A stretch of DNA of 43,453 bases from Candidatus Avelusimicrobium aviculae (GCA_944324655.1 CALUXF010000014.1:1-43453), one strand, 5' to 3'; numbered from the stretch's first letter, positions 26,892 to 36,144 are shown. Translations and numbers: made by a program. The notes: generated from the sequence alone by a model not told the origin.

Positions 26892-27461
26892 ATGGCGGAA
26901 CTCTTCCTGGTTGCCGGGCTGGGCAACCCCGGGGCAGAGTACCAGCAAACCAGGCATAATGCCGGGTTTATGGTGCTGGATGAATTAATCCGCCGCCACG
27001 GGGCGGACTGCAAAGCCTGGCAAAACCTGGGAGAATATGCCAAAGTATGTTTGCAAGGCAAAGACGTTTTGTTTGCCAAACCGCTTACTTATATGAATGA
27101 ATCGGGCCGGATGGTGTCTAGTCTGGCCCGGTTTTTTAAAGTTCCGGCCCAAAACATGCTGGTGTGCTTTGATGATTTATCGCTTGATTTGGGGCATATC
27201 CGCATGCGCGCGTCCGGTTCGGCCGGCGGGCAAAAGGGAATGAAAAACATCATTGAGCTGATGGGTACCCAAAATATCGCCCGCCTGCGGGTGGGTATTG
27301 GGCCCAAGCCTGCGGCTTTTGATACGGCGGCTTTTGTGCTGTCGCGCTTTTCCCGGGCGGATATGGACGTACTCTCACCGGCGCTTTGCAAAGCGGCGGA
27401 CGCGGTGGAAAGCTGGCTTGCCAATGGGCTGGAAAAAACGATGAGCCGCTTTAACGGTTAA
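26892..27461 (+). CDS. pth: Peptidyl-tRNA hydrolase
   Basis: 189 aa; recycles stalled peptidyl-tRNA. Family residues are all visible: VAGLGNPGAEYQQTRHNAGF (catalytic His), KPLTYMNESG, FDDLSLDLG with the catalytic Asp, and GSAGGQKGMKNII. Last gene of the glmU unit, ended by a terminator 25 bases later. Confidence 0.98.
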   Translation: MAELFLVAGLGNPGAEYQQTRHNAGFMVLDELIRRHGADCKAWQNLGEYAKVCLQGKDVLFAKPLTYMNESGRMVSSLARFFKVPAQNMLVCFDDLSLDLGHIRMRASGSAGGQKGMKNIIELMGTQNIARLRVGIGPKPAAFDTAAFVLSRFSRADMDVLSPALCKAADAVESWLANGLEKTMSRFNG

Positions 27462-27486
27462 CCCCAAGCCTCACGGGTAAAAAGGC

Positions 27487-27510
27487 AAACGGGCGCATGC
27501 CCGTTTTTTT
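27487..27510 (+). terminator. Terminator of glmU-prs-rplY-pth
   Basis: AAACGGGC / GCCCGTTT stem with GCAT loop, extending into a T-run. Confidence 0.9.
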
Positions 27511-27581
27511 ATCTAAAATTAACATGATGGCGCAAAAAAAGTTTAAAAAAGCTTAAATTTCCTATATAACGTGTAAAATAC

Positions 27582-27593
27582 TATAATATATTT
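27582..27593 (+). promoter_or_regulatory. Leaderless promoter of pheST
   Basis: Consensus TATAAT (27582-27587), six bases, ATG 27594. No Shine-Dalgarno or attenuator leader precedes pheS. Confidence 0.6.
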
Positions 27594-28637
27594 ATGACTA
27601 TTACAGAATTCAAAACCGCTTGCTCTAACATAGAGCAGGAATATAAAATCAAAATTGCCGCGGCGGCGGATTTGCCCGCCGTGGAAGAGCTGCGCGTTGC
27701 CGCCCTGGGGCGCAAAGGCGCGCTGACGGAACTTTTAAAAGGCTTAAAAGATTTTTCTATTGAAGACAAAAAAACCGCCGGCCCGCTGGGCAATGCCCTC
27801 AAGGCGTCTTTAACGGCCGCGCTGGATGAAAAAACCGCTTTTTTTGCCGCCAAGCAAATTAATGATGAATTAAATAAAACCAATTTAGACTTAACCCTCC
27901 CCGCCTTTCCCGTTGCCAAAGGGCACCGGCACCCGCTTTCCGTGGCGATGGACCGCATGACCACCATTCTTTCCCGCTTGGGGTTTGAATGGGCGGAAGG
28001 CCCTTGGGTGGAAGATGAAAAGCATAACTTTGATATGCTTAATATTCCCAAACACCACCCGGCGCGGGACGCGCAGGATACGTTTTTTGCCGATACGGGA
28101 ATGCTTTCCATGGTGCTTCGCACGCATACTTCCAACGTGCAAAGCCGGTATATGGAAAAACACCAACCCCCTATACGCATTATGGCGCCGGGGCGCGTGT
28201 TTCGCAATGACAGTTTAGACGCTACCCACAGCCCCGTTTTTCACCAAATAGAAGGCTTGTATGTGGATAAACACGTCAGCATGGCGGATTTAAAGCAAGA
28301 TTTAACCGCTTTTATGCAGGGGCTTTTTGGCAATAAAGCGCAAATACGTTTCCGCCCGTCTTTCTTCCCGTTTACGGAACCCAGCGCGGAGGTGGACGTA
28401 AAATGCGTATTCTGCCAAGGCAAAGGCTGCCCGGTGTGCAAAGGCAGCGGTTGGATTGAAATGCTGGGTTCCGGCGTGGTGCACCCCAATGTGCTTAAAA
28501 ACTGCGGCATTGACCCCGAAGTATACAGCGGTTACGCGTTTGGCGTAGGGGTGGAACGCCTGGCCATGATGATGATGAATATTAATGACATCCGCACGTT
28601 TTACGAAAACGACGTGCGCGTGCTTTCCCAATTTTAA
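27594..28637 (+). CDS. pheS: Phenylalanyl-tRNA synthetase alpha subunit
   Basis: 347 aa. N-terminal coiled-coil tRNA-binding domain, then class II core: HPLSVAMDRM (motif 1 region), motif 2 (GRVFRNDSLDATHSPVFHQ), motif 3 (AFGVGVERLAMMM). A Cys-rich insertion (CVFCQGKGCPVCKGSGW) of the kind seen in many bacterial PheS could bind zinc. It lies 12 bases before pheT. No tRNA-Phe-dependent attenuator (E. coli style) is visible. Confidence 0.98.
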   Translation: MTITEFKTACSNIEQEYKIKIAAAADLPAVEELRVAALGRKGALTELLKGLKDFSIEDKKTAGPLGNALKASLTAALDEKTAFFAAKQINDELNKTNLDLTLPAFPVAKGHRHPLSVAMDRMTTILSRLGFEWAEGPWVEDEKHNFDMLNIPKHHPARDAQDTFFADTGMLSMVLRTHTSNVQSRYMEKHQPPIRIMAPGRVFRNDSLDATHSPVFHQIEGLYVDKHVSMADLKQDLTAFMQGLFGNKAQIRFRPSFFPFTEPSAEVDVKCVFCQGKGCPVCKGSGWIEMLGSGVVHPNVLKNCGIDPEVYSGYAFGVGVERLAMMMMNINDIRTFYENDVRVLSQF

Positions 28638-28649
28638 GGACTTTGCAAA

Positions 28650-31028
28650 ATGAAAATACTGTATTCTTGGTTAAAAGATTTTATTGATTTGGATTTAACG
28701 CCTGAGGAAATGGTGCAGAACTTTGTTCACTTGGGCATAGAAGTAGCCTCAGTAGAAACCACCGGGGCCGATTTTGAAGGCGTTTACGTGGCCCAAATTA
28801 CCCATATAGAGGACCATCCTAATTCAGACCACCTCCACTTGGTGGATTTGGATTTAGGCGGTGGCAAAACCCAGCGTGTGGTATGCGGCGCGCCCAATGT
28901 GGCGGTGGGGCAGAAGGTGCCGCTGGCCCATGTAGGCGCGCGCCTGGGGCAGACGGTGTTGAAAGCGGCGGTTATCCGCGGGGTTGCTTCGGAAGGGATG
29001 ATTTGTTCTTCCGATGAGCTGGGCCTTACCCGCACCCGCGCCCACGGTATTTTGGTGTTGGATGAAAATATTCCGCTGGGGACGGACGTTTCCACCCTTT
29101 ACGGCAAAAAAGACACGGTGTTTGATTTGGAAATCACTTCCAACCGGCCGGATTTGCTTTCCCATTTAGGGGTAGCGCGGGAACTGGGCGTTTTATTAAA
29201 CAAACCCGTCAAGCTTCCCCAAATACCGGAAGTAAAAACCCAAGGGGCCTCTTTGCATATTGACATTCAAGCCCCGCAGGGTTGCCCGCGCTATATCGGC
29301 CGCGTGATACGCGGGGTAAAAAACACGGCTTCGCCTGAGTTTATACAAGAGCGCCTCAGCGCCATGGGGCTCAACCCCAAAAACGCTTTGGTGGATATCA
29401 CCAATTACGTGATGTTTGAGCTGGGCCACCCGCTGCACGCGTTTGACCGCACGGAAGTGGAGGGCGATAATGTGGTGGTGCGCTTTGCCAAGCCCGGTGA
29501 GAAATTTACCATTTTGGACGGGCGGGAATTGGAACTGGCGGAAGATTCTTTAGTCATTGCCGATGACAAAAAAGCCACGGCTTTAGCCGGGGTGATGGGC
29601 GGCCTCAATTCCGGTATTAAAGAAGACACGCAAGACGTATTTGTGGAAGCCGCTTATTTTGACGCGCCCACCATTAACAAAACGGTTAAACGCTTTGGCG
29701 TCTCTTCGGATTCTTCCCAGCGTTTTGAACGCGGCACGGATATAGAAGGCGCCATGCTGGCCATGCGCCGCGCCACCCAGCTGATTTGCGATATTTGCGG
29801 CGGCACCCCCAGCGAACTGGCCGACGCTTATCCCACGGTATACCAAAACCCGGTGGTGGAATTTACCCCGGCCCAAATTAACGGTATTTTAGGCACCCGG
29901 TTGGATGAGGAAACGCTAAAAGGCATTTTCTCCCGCTTGGCGCTTGAATTTAACGCCGGGGCGGACAAGTGGACTTTCCGCGCCCCCACCTACCGGCGCG
30001 ATTTAACCACCCGCTGGGACCTGGCCGAAGAAGCCGCCCGCTTTGCCGGGTATGACAATATCCCGCTGGCCCCCAGCAAAGCCACCGTGGTATTTGCCGA
30101 TAACCCCAAAGGCATTGATTTAACCAAAAAGATGAGCGCGGAGCTTATCGGCATGGGCTTCTATGAATGCAAAAACATTGATTTTTTGGGTGAGAAAGAA
30201 TTAAAAGCTTTTGGTTTTGAGCCCAAACATTGCATACACATTAAAAACGCCATGGCCCTGGGGTGGGATTATTTACGCCCCACGCTGCTGCCTTCTTTGT
30301 TAAAGAATATTGAATTTAACCAAAAGCACGGCCAGCATGATTTGGCGTTTTTTGAAGCCACCAAAACATTTGCCTTGTTTAAAAATTACCCCGGTGAAAA
30401 TTATACCGTAGCCGGCGTGCTTACGGGCCATTTGCAAACCCGGCCTTTCTTTGCGGGCGGGCTGGCTAAGCCGGATTTTTACTTTGTAAAAGGCGTGGTG
30501 CAAAACTTGTTGGGTACGGCGGTAAAGCTGGTCCCCAGCGCCCAGGCGCCGGTGTATATGCACCCCAAAATCTCTATGGATATTTTGGACGGCGGCAAAA
30601 AAATAGGCGTGCTGGGCAAATTCCACCCGCTTACGCTAAAGACTTTTGGCGTAAAAGGGCAGGACGTATGGGGGTTTGAATTCTCCTGCAAAGCGTTGGA
30701 AAAAGCTTTCTGCGCGCAGGATTTTAAACCCATGACGGCGCCGGCCGTATTCCCGCCGTCTTTGCGGGATTTATCCGTCGTGCTGGATGAAAACGTCCCC
30801 TACGCCAAGGTGGAAAGCGTATTGGGTCAAACCGGGCTGGACGTGAAAATGAGCTATGAACTGATAGACTTGTACCAAGGGGAACACCTCCCTGCCGGCA
30901 AAAAGAGCATGACGTTTAGCCTGGCGTTTTCCCACCCGCAGCGCACGCTGAAAGACGCGGAAACGGACGCCGCTTTTAATAAAATAGTGGCGGAATTGGG
31001 CGCCAAACTGGGCGCCAGCTTAAGGTAA
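28650..31028 (+). CDS. pheT: Phenylalanyl-tRNA synthetase beta subunit
   Basis: 792 aa. Domains in order: N-terminal EMAP/tRNA-binding OB fold (VAQITHIEDHPNSDHL, VVCGAPNV), B3/B4 editing domain, B5 repeats, a catalytic-like core, and the C-terminal ferredoxin-fold anticodon-binding domain (FPPSLRDLSVVLDENVPY...). It completes the alpha2-beta2 enzyme with PheS. Full length. Confidence 0.98.
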   Translation: MKILYSWLKDFIDLDLTPEEMVQNFVHLGIEVASVETTGADFEGVYVAQITHIEDHPNSDHLHLVDLDLGGGKTQRVVCGAPNVAVGQKVPLAHVGARLGQTVLKAAVIRGVASEGMICSSDELGLTRTRAHGILVLDENIPLGTDVSTLYGKKDTVFDLEITSNRPDLLSHLGVARELGVLLNKPVKLPQIPEVKTQGASLHIDIQAPQGCPRYIGRVIRGVKNTASPEFIQERLSAMGLNPKNALVDITNYVMFELGHPLHAFDRTEVEGDNVVVRFAKPGEKFTILDGRELELAEDSLVIADDKKATALAGVMGGLNSGIKEDTQDVFVEAAYFDAPTINKTVKRFGVSSDSSQRFERGTDIEGAMLAMRRATQLICDICGGTPSELADAYPTVYQNPVVEFTPAQINGILGTRLDEETLKGIFSRLALEFNAGADKWTFRAPTYRRDLTTRWDLAEEAARFAGYDNIPLAPSKATVVFADNPKGIDLTKKMSAELIGMGFYECKNIDFLGEKELKAFGFEPKHCIHIKNAMALGWDYLRPTLLPSLLKNIEFNQKHGQHDLAFFEATKTFALFKNYPGENYTVAGVLTGHLQTRPFFAGGLAKPDFYFVKGVVQNLLGTAVKLVPSAQAPVYMHPKISMDILDGGKKIGVLGKFHPLTLKTFGVKGQDVWGFEFSCKALEKAFCAQDFKPMTAPAVFPPSLRDLSVVLDENVPYAKVESVLGQTGLDVKMSYELIDLYQGEHLPAGKKSMTFSLAFSHPQRTLKDAETDAAFNKIVAELGAKLGASLR

Positions 31029-31031
31029 TTT

Positions 31032-31292
31032 ATGCAGGAAAAACTCAAACAGCTGGAACTGCTGGTTTCACAGGTAATGGCGCGGCGCAAAGAGGCCGAA
31101 GCCCAAAACGCCGCCCTGCGCCAGCGCATACGCCAGCTGGAAGAAGCCTCCGCCAAGTTGCGTGAAACGGAAAGCGAGCTAAAAACCTTGCGGGAGTGGA
31201 AGCGCAACACCCAAACGGTGCTGAAACGTTTAGCCGCCCGCTTGGATAAGGAAATCCAAAAAGCCCAAGAGAAGCGCAACGAAATTGTGTGA
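31032..31292 (+). CDS. Small coiled-coil protein, possibly ZapB-like
   Basis: 86 aa made almost wholly of charged helix with heptads from residue 3 to 80 (LKQLELLVSQVMARRKEAEA). It starts three bases after pheT and precedes zapA. Composition and place suggest a division-related coiled-coil partner, but coiled coils are too unspecific to name a family. Confidence 0.65.
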   Translation: MQEKLKQLELLVSQVMARRKEAEAQNAALRQRIRQLEEASAKLRETESELKTLREWKRNTQTVLKRLAARLDKEIQKAQEKRNEIV

Positions 31293-31316
31293 CGTTTTGC
31301 TTCCCGGGTAGGTTTT

Positions 31317-31342
31317 AAAGGGGGGCGCGGCTCCCCTTTTTT
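31317..31342 (+). terminator. Terminator after the pheST unit
   Basis: AAAGGGG / CCCCTTT stem with a GC-rich loop, then T6. It separates the coiled-coil gene from zapA. Confidence 0.8.
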
Positions 31343-31358
31343 AGCCTGTTTTGCGGGC

Positions 31359-31392
31359 TTGCTTGGCGGCGTTAAAAAGGTACAATACAAAT
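31359..31392 (+). promoter_or_regulatory. Promoter of zapA-rarA-xseA-xseB-tlyA, leaderless
   Basis: TTGCTT (31359-31364), 16 bases, TACAAT (31381-31386), six bases, ATG 31393. The presence of a fair -35 supports a real promoter rather than a chance -10. Confidence 0.7.
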
Positions 31393-31677
31393 ATGGCAAA
31401 AGATATTATACAAGTGGAAATACGCAAAATCCCGCTGGATGTGGAAATACAAGGTTTGGGCGGGGTGGAAATTACCAACCTGGCGGCGGAAGTGGACAAA
31501 AAAATGGCCGAAATCCGTGAAAACGGGGAAATTGACACCCTCAAACAGGCTTTGCTGGCGGCTCTTTATTTTGCCGCCCAAGCCTATGTGCAGGGGGAAA
31601 ACGAAGGCGGCCGGCGCAAGGAAGAAGAAACCCGGGTGGACGGCTTAATCGCTAAATTAAAATCTTCTTTACAGTAA
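31393..31677 (+). CDS. zapA: Cell division protein ZapA
   Basis: 94 aa from ATG 31393. The family layout is seen: a short beta N-terminus (IIQVEIRKIPLDVEIQGLGG), then VEITNLAAEVDKKMAEIRE, then a helix with LKQALLAALYFAAQAY. ZapA bundles FtsZ filaments at midcell. zapA beside pheT is common in bacteria. The protein is close to the usual length (about 100 aa). Confidence 0.8.
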   Translation: MAKDIIQVEIRKIPLDVEIQGLGGVEITNLAAEVDKKMAEIRENGEIDTLKQALLAALYFAAQAYVQGENEGGRRKEEETRVDGLIAKLKSSLQ

Positions 31678-31685
31678 GGAAAATT

Positions 31686-32936
31686 ATGGCGGATGATGAA
31701 AATTTAATACCCCTGGCCGCGCGCCAGGCACCCAAAACGTTAGAGGATTTTGCCGGTCAGCCGCATTTGTTGGGTAAAGGCAAAATGCTGCGGCGTTTGC
31801 TGGAAACGGACACCATTAAATCCGCCGTGTTTTTCGGCCCGCCCGGCTGCGGCAAAACGGCTACGGCGCGCTATATCGCCTCGCGTACGCACGCGGTAAC
31901 GGTGGAACTTAACGCCGCGGCCGCCGGCGTGGCGGATTTAAAAAAAGTATTGACCGAAGCCAAAGAACGCATGCGCAACCCGGGTTTTGAAGAACGCCGC
32001 ACCTTAGTGATTTTGGACGAAATTCACCACTTTAACAAAACCCAGCAGGACGTGCTGCTCCCTTCCGTGGAACGCGGGGACATTATCTTAATTGGCATTA
32101 CTACGGAAAACCCTTATTTTTACATCAACACGGCGCTTCTTTCCCGCTTTAGCGTGTTTGAGTTTAAGCCGCTGGGGCCGGGCGATTTGCGGCAAATTCT
32201 CTTCCGCGCCGCCAAAAAAGAAGGCGCCGCCCTTACCGATGACGCAACCGATTATTTCATTACCCAATCCAACGGGGACGGGCGCAAAATGCTTAACGCG
32301 TTTGAGATAGCCGTACTGACCACCGAGCCGGACGCGCGGGGCATTAAACAAATTGATTTGGATATCGCCAAAGAGTGCATTCAAAAACGCCACTTAAATT
32401 ATGATAAAAAAGGCGATGAGCATTACGATATTATTTCCGCTTTTATAAAATCCATGCGCGGGTCCGATCCGGACGCGGCCGTCTACTGGCTGGCGCGCAT
32501 GTTGGAAAGCGGGGAAGACCCGCGCTTTATCGCCCGGCGCATTTTAATTTGCGCCAGTGAAGACGTGGGCCTGGCCGAGCCCGCCGCCATTATGATTGCC
32601 GAGGCCGCCTTTAAAGCCGCCGAAGTGCTGGGCATGCCGGAAGTACGCATTCCGCTGGCGCACGCGGCTATTTATATTGCCTGCTGCCCCAAAAGTAATT
32701 CCGCCTACAATGCCATTAATTCCGCCCTGGCCGAAGTGCGCGAAGGCCGCTACCGCCCGGTGCCGGACCATTTGCGCTCCGGCGGAAAAAACCGCGGGTA
32801 TAAATACGCGCATGATTTTCCCAACCATTATGTGAAACAGCAGTACATGCCCAGCCCGCTGCAGTTTTACCACCCCGGGGAACTGGGCAAAGAATCCGCC
32901 TTGGCCCAACGCCTTAAAAAAATGAAAGAGGAATAA
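31686..32936 (+). CDS. rarA: Replication-associated recombination protein RarA
   Basis: 416 aa AAA+ ATPase related to clamp loaders, acting at stalled forks (MgsA/WRNIP1 family). Walker A GPPGCGKTATA near residue 55, Walker B VILDEIHHF, sensor 1 GITTENP and an arginine finger in LLSRF, followed by the helical tetramerisation domain (KSMRGSDPDAAVYWLARML, ARRILICASEDVGLA). Full length. Its stop is adjacent to the xseA ATG with no gap. Confidence 0.95.
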   Translation: MADDENLIPLAARQAPKTLEDFAGQPHLLGKGKMLRRLLETDTIKSAVFFGPPGCGKTATARYIASRTHAVTVELNAAAAGVADLKKVLTEAKERMRNPGFEERRTLVILDEIHHFNKTQQDVLLPSVERGDIILIGITTENPYFYINTALLSRFSVFEFKPLGPGDLRQILFRAAKKEGAALTDDATDYFITQSNGDGRKMLNAFEIAVLTTEPDARGIKQIDLDIAKECIQKRHLNYDKKGDEHYDIISAFIKSMRGSDPDAAVYWLARMLESGEDPRFIARRILICASEDVGLAEPAAIMIAEAAFKAAEVLGMPEVRIPLAHAAIYIACCPKSNSAYNAINSALAEVREGRYRPVPDHLRSGGKNRGYKYAHDFPNHYVKQQYMPSPLQFYHPGELGKESALAQRLKKMKEE

Positions 32937-34142
32937 ATGGAACCCGAAAGACCTTTTTGCGGGCAGGTATTTTCCGTGTCGGAACTAAACGGCGTTATCA
33001 AACAAATGCTGGAGGGCGTATTTGCCGGCATTTTTGTGGAGGGGGAAGTTTCTAACCTGCGCGAGGCCGCCAGCGGGCATATTTATTTTGATTTAAAAGA
33101 CAAAAACGGCGTGCTGGCCGCCGTGCTGTTTAAGGGATACGGCTGGCGTTTTGCCCAAATGCTGGAAGACGGTTTAAACGTGCGGGTAATGGGGGACGTA
33201 AGCTGTTACGCTAAACAGGGGCGGTATCAGATTGTGGTGAAATCGGTGGAGCCTCTTTCCCAGGGCAAATTGTTTTTGGAATTTGAAAAACTCAAAAAGA
33301 AACTCCAACTGGAAGGGCTGTTTGACGAGGCCCGCAAGAAACCCATTCCCGCCTATCCCAAACGCATAGGAGTGGTTACCTCTCCCACCGGTGCGGCGGT
33401 GCGGGATATTTTATCCGTTCTCCGCCGCCGCAACCCCAACCTAGATGTGATTATTGCGCCCGTTTTGGTGCAGGGGGACGAGGCCGCTCCGCAAATCGTG
33501 CAGGCCATTAAAGATTTAAACCAGTTAAAACCCGCCATAGACGTTATGCTGGTGGGCCGCGGCGGCGGCAGTATGGAAGATTTATGGGCGTTTAATGAGG
33601 AGCCCGTCGCCCGAGCCATTGCCGCCAGCCGGGTACCGGTGATTTCCTGCGTAGGGCACGAGGTGGACTTTACCATCGCCGATTTTGTGGCCGATTTGCG
33701 CGCCCCCACTCCGTCCGCGGCGGCGGAGCTGGTGGTGCAAAACGCGCAAAACACGCGGGAAAAAGTATCCCAGCTGGCCAAACGTTTGGCCCAGGCCGTG
33801 TCTGTTTTGTATGAGCGCGCCGCCCGCCGGTTGGAAGCCGCCGTGAATAACCGGGTGTTTTTGGATCCGTCCGTCTTAACGCGGGAAAAAGAACAGCGCG
33901 TGGACGAGCTAACTCTTTCCCTGCAAGAACACATGCAGCAGGCCGTGCAAAACTATTTTAACCGCTTGGAGGCCGCCCGCCATAAATTAAGCGCGCTGAA
34001 CCCGCAGGCAGTGCTGAAACGGGGGTACAGCATTACGCGCAACGCGCGGGGGCAAATTATCAGCCGCGTGTTACAAACCGCGGAAAAGGAAACCCTTTTT
34101 ATTCAAGTGCAGGACGGCACTATCCGCGCCGAAGTAAAGTGA
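32937..34142 (+). CDS. xseA: Exodeoxyribonuclease VII large subunit
   Basis: 401 aa. N-terminal OB fold (SVSELNGVIKQMLEGVF, EGEVSNLREAASGHIYF), then the catalytic core with VVTSPTGAAVRDI, VGRGGGSMEDLWAFNE and SCVGHEVDFTIADFVAD, then a coiled coil for XseB binding. Degrades single-stranded DNA to oligonucleotides. Cotranscribed with xseB seven bases on. Confidence 0.96.
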   Translation: MEPERPFCGQVFSVSELNGVIKQMLEGVFAGIFVEGEVSNLREAASGHIYFDLKDKNGVLAAVLFKGYGWRFAQMLEDGLNVRVMGDVSCYAKQGRYQIVVKSVEPLSQGKLFLEFEKLKKKLQLEGLFDEARKKPIPAYPKRIGVVTSPTGAAVRDILSVLRRRNPNLDVIIAPVLVQGDEAAPQIVQAIKDLNQLKPAIDVMLVGRGGGSMEDLWAFNEEPVARAIAASRVPVISCVGHEVDFTIADFVADLRAPTPSAAAELVVQNAQNTREKVSQLAKRLAQAVSVLYERAARRLEAAVNNRVFLDPSVLTREKEQRVDELTLSLQEHMQQAVQNYFNRLEAARHKLSALNPQAVLKRGYSITRNARGQIISRVLQTAEKETLFIQVQDGTIRAEVK

Positions 34143-34149
34143 GGACCGC

Positions 34150-34395
34150 ATGACTACTAAAAAAACGTTTGAAGCACAGCTTGTTCGTTTGGAAGAAATT
34201 GTTTCCGCCCTGGAAGCGGAACAGACGGATTTGGACGCTTCCGTAAAATTATTTGAAGAGGGTATGGCGCTTTCCCAAGCGCTTAGCGCCAAACTGGAAG
34301 ACGTAAAATTTAAAGTAAACGCGTTAAAGCGCCAGGGAGAAAGCCTCTCCTTAACCCCGTTTGACGCGCAGGAAGCAGACGACGATGCCGAGTAA
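34150..34395 (+). CDS. xseB: Exodeoxyribonuclease VII small subunit
   Basis: 81 aa, helical hairpin. FEAQLVRLEEIVSALEAEQTDLDASV and LFEEGMALSQALSAKL match the family. Several XseB copies bind each XseA. Its 3' end overlaps the tlyA start by 11 bases. Confidence 0.95.
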   Translation: MTTKKTFEAQLVRLEEIVSALEAEQTDLDASVKLFEEGMALSQALSAKLEDVKFKVNALKRQGESLSLTPFDAQEADDDAE

Positions 34396-35146
34396 AAAAC
34401 TCCGTTTGGATATGGCCTTGGTGGAACAGGGCTTTTTCCCCAGCCGCACCCGCGCGCAAGCCAGCATTATGGCCGGTGAAATTTTGGTAAACGGGCAGGT
34501 GGACACCCGCGCGGACCGCTCCGTCTTGTCTGAGGACGTACTTAGCGTGAAAGAAAAAAGCTGTCCGTATGTTTCCCGCGGGGGGCTTAAACTGGCGGGC
34601 GCGCTGAAAGAGTGGAACCTAAGCGTAAAAGACAAAGTATGCGTGGATATAGGCGTGGCCACGGGCGGATTTTCGGACTGCATGCTGCAGGCCGGAGCCA
34701 AAGAAGTGTACGGGGTGGATGTAGGCAAAGGGCAGCTGGCCAGCGAGATGCTTCGCTATAAAAATTTCCACTTTAAACCGGAAACCAACGCCCGGTATAT
34801 GACGCCGGACTTGTTTGCCAATGCCCCGCAGTTTGCGGCGGTGGACGTGTCTTTTATTTCTTTAAAAATGATTATGGAGCCTTTGTTTAACGCCATGGCG
34901 CGGGAAGGGGATATTATTTTTTTAATTAAGCCACAGTTTGAGCTTTCCCCCAAGCAGGTTCCTCATGGTATTGTAAAGACGGAAGAAAACCGCCGCGCGG
35001 CCATCGCCAGCGTGCAAGGTTTTTTTGAAGAACATTTAAAAGAACGCTTTGGCGCCCGCTCCATGGCCCTTATGGAAAGCCCTATCAAAGGAACGCACGG
35101 CAACACGGAATACCTGTGGCATGTTCATTTTAACAAGCCAAGCTAA
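34385..35146 (+). CDS. tlyA: TlyA-family rRNA 2'-O-methyltransferase
   Basis: 253 aa from ATG 34385, inside xseB. N-terminal S4 domain (LRLDMALVEQGFFPSRTRAQ) and FtsJ/RrmJ-type Rossmann methyltransferase (VCVDIGVATGGFSDCMLQ, KEVYGVDVGKG, FLIKPQFEL). Characterised members methylate 16S C1409 and 23S C1920 and affect capreomycin susceptibility; some are called hemolysins. The longer reading from 34361 lies within xseB and lacks support. Confidence 0.93.
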   Translation: MPSKKLRLDMALVEQGFFPSRTRAQASIMAGEILVNGQVDTRADRSVLSEDVLSVKEKSCPYVSRGGLKLAGALKEWNLSVKDKVCVDIGVATGGFSDCMLQAGAKEVYGVDVGKGQLASEMLRYKNFHFKPETNARYMTPDLFANAPQFAAVDVSFISLKMIMEPLFNAMAREGDIIFLIKPQFELSPKQVPHGIVKTEENRRAAIASVQGFFEEHLKERFGARSMALMESPIKGTHGNTEYLWHVHFNKPS

Positions 35147-35205
35147 TAAAAACCTTTATTTTTTATAGATAAATCCAATTTTTTGCTTTCCTTGCAAACA
35201 GGGGC

Positions 35206-35234
35206 TTGGTTTTTTTGCCAAGATTTGTTATAAA
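35206..35234 (+). promoter_or_regulatory. Promoter of the first ankyrin-like gene
   Basis: TTGGTT (35206-35211), 17 bases, TATAAA (35229-35234) with a TGT extension. Transcription would begin about 40 bases before ATG 35284. Confidence 0.55.
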
Positions 35235-35283
35235 GGAAATGAGGGGGAGCCGCTTGTACGGGGCCCCATAAATGGAAGGATTT

Positions 35284-36081
35284 ATGACACATACCAAGGC
35301 AATTTTTTTGTTCTTGTCGTTTTTGTTTTTCTCTTTTTCTGCGTGGGCGCAGGCTCCGCGGCCTAAAACCTTGGCGGGTTTGCGTCATGAAATTATGTCT
35401 TTGCATCAAGGCCCGGCGGCGGAAGCAACAGTCCGCCGTGTTTTATCTTACCGGGAAAATGACCAAACTTTATTATTGGCGGCCAGCCAAGACCGGGACG
35501 TGGAGCTAATTGCCAAATTGGCCCAAGTGTTGCCGGATACGCGCATTTTTCAAGCTAAAGACGGGCGCAAACGCAACGCCTTTCACTTGGCCGGGGATTA
35601 CAACACGGCCTTGGAACTGATGAAGACCTACGCCATTTTGCGCGGGCGTGAGACGGATGATTTGACGGATGTTTTTGACCGCCGCGCTTTTAAAACCGCT
35701 TTAATTAATGCCGGGGATTTGCGCTCCGAAACGCCCATTATGTATCAAGTACGCGCCCGGCGGTATGACGTGGCTTTTTTGTATTTCACCAAAAACGCGG
35801 ATTTGAACCGTAAAACCGTAGCCGGGGACACGGTTTTGCATATATTGGTGCGTCAGTGCTCCGGCAATGCGCCCAAAGCGCTGGAATTATTGGAAAGCTT
35901 TCTTAAGGGAAACCCGTACAGCGTTTTTCTTAAAGACGGGAAAGGACGCACCCCGCTGGATTTGGCGGCGCAGTTAAAAGCCCGCATCGCGTTTGAAAAA
36001 ATAAACGACGTCCAACAAACGGAAACGGAAAGCCGCTCCCGCAACATACGCATTGCGTTACGTAACTTTTTTACTAATTAG
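35284..36081 (+). CDS. Secreted ankyrin-repeat-like protein A
   Basis: 265 aa from ATG 35284, with GGAAGGA three bases upstream (the same tight spacing as the prepilin gene); the ATG at 35272 is inside that site. Signal peptide up to about AWA|QAPRP. Ankyrin-type units include NDQTLLLAASQDRDVELIAKL and TVLHILVRQCSGNAPKALEL, and DGKGRTPLDLAAQL near the C-terminus. It aligns over most of its middle with the protein at 38114, so the two are paralogues. Ankyrin proteins bind other proteins; the target, likely periplasmic or extracellular, is unknown. Confidence 0.78.
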   Translation: MTHTKAIFLFLSFLFFSFSAWAQAPRPKTLAGLRHEIMSLHQGPAAEATVRRVLSYRENDQTLLLAASQDRDVELIAKLAQVLPDTRIFQAKDGRKRNAFHLAGDYNTALELMKTYAILRGRETDDLTDVFDRRAFKTALINAGDLRSETPIMYQVRARRYDVAFLYFTKNADLNRKTVAGDTVLHILVRQCSGNAPKALELLESFLKGNPYSVFLKDGKGRTPLDLAAQLKARIAFEKINDVQQTETESRSRNIRIALRNFFTN

Positions 36082-36100
36082 CCAGTTGAAATGCTTAATA

Positions 36101-36130
36101 AAAAACCCCGGCTTAACAGCCGGGGTTTTT
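36101..36130 (+). terminator. Bidirectional terminator
   Basis: AAAAACCCCGGC / GCCGGGGTTTTT with TTAACA loop, between the converging ankyrin-like gene and ybgC. Confidence 0.9.
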
Positions 36131-36144
36131 AAATGGTTTTTGCG

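Noticed and set aside
28383-28450. Cys-rich insertion in PheS as something unusual
   Set aside because: A similar CxxC-containing segment occurs in many bacterial PheS proteins, so it is not a novelty.
31351-31392. Upstream extension of zapA (14 extra codons)
   Set aside because: It lies over the -35 and -10 promoter elements, and the family start matches ATG 31393.
34361-34384. Earlier tlyA start inside xseB
   Set aside because: ATG 34385 gives the typical S4-domain N-terminus; the extra eight residues are xseB sequence in another frame.
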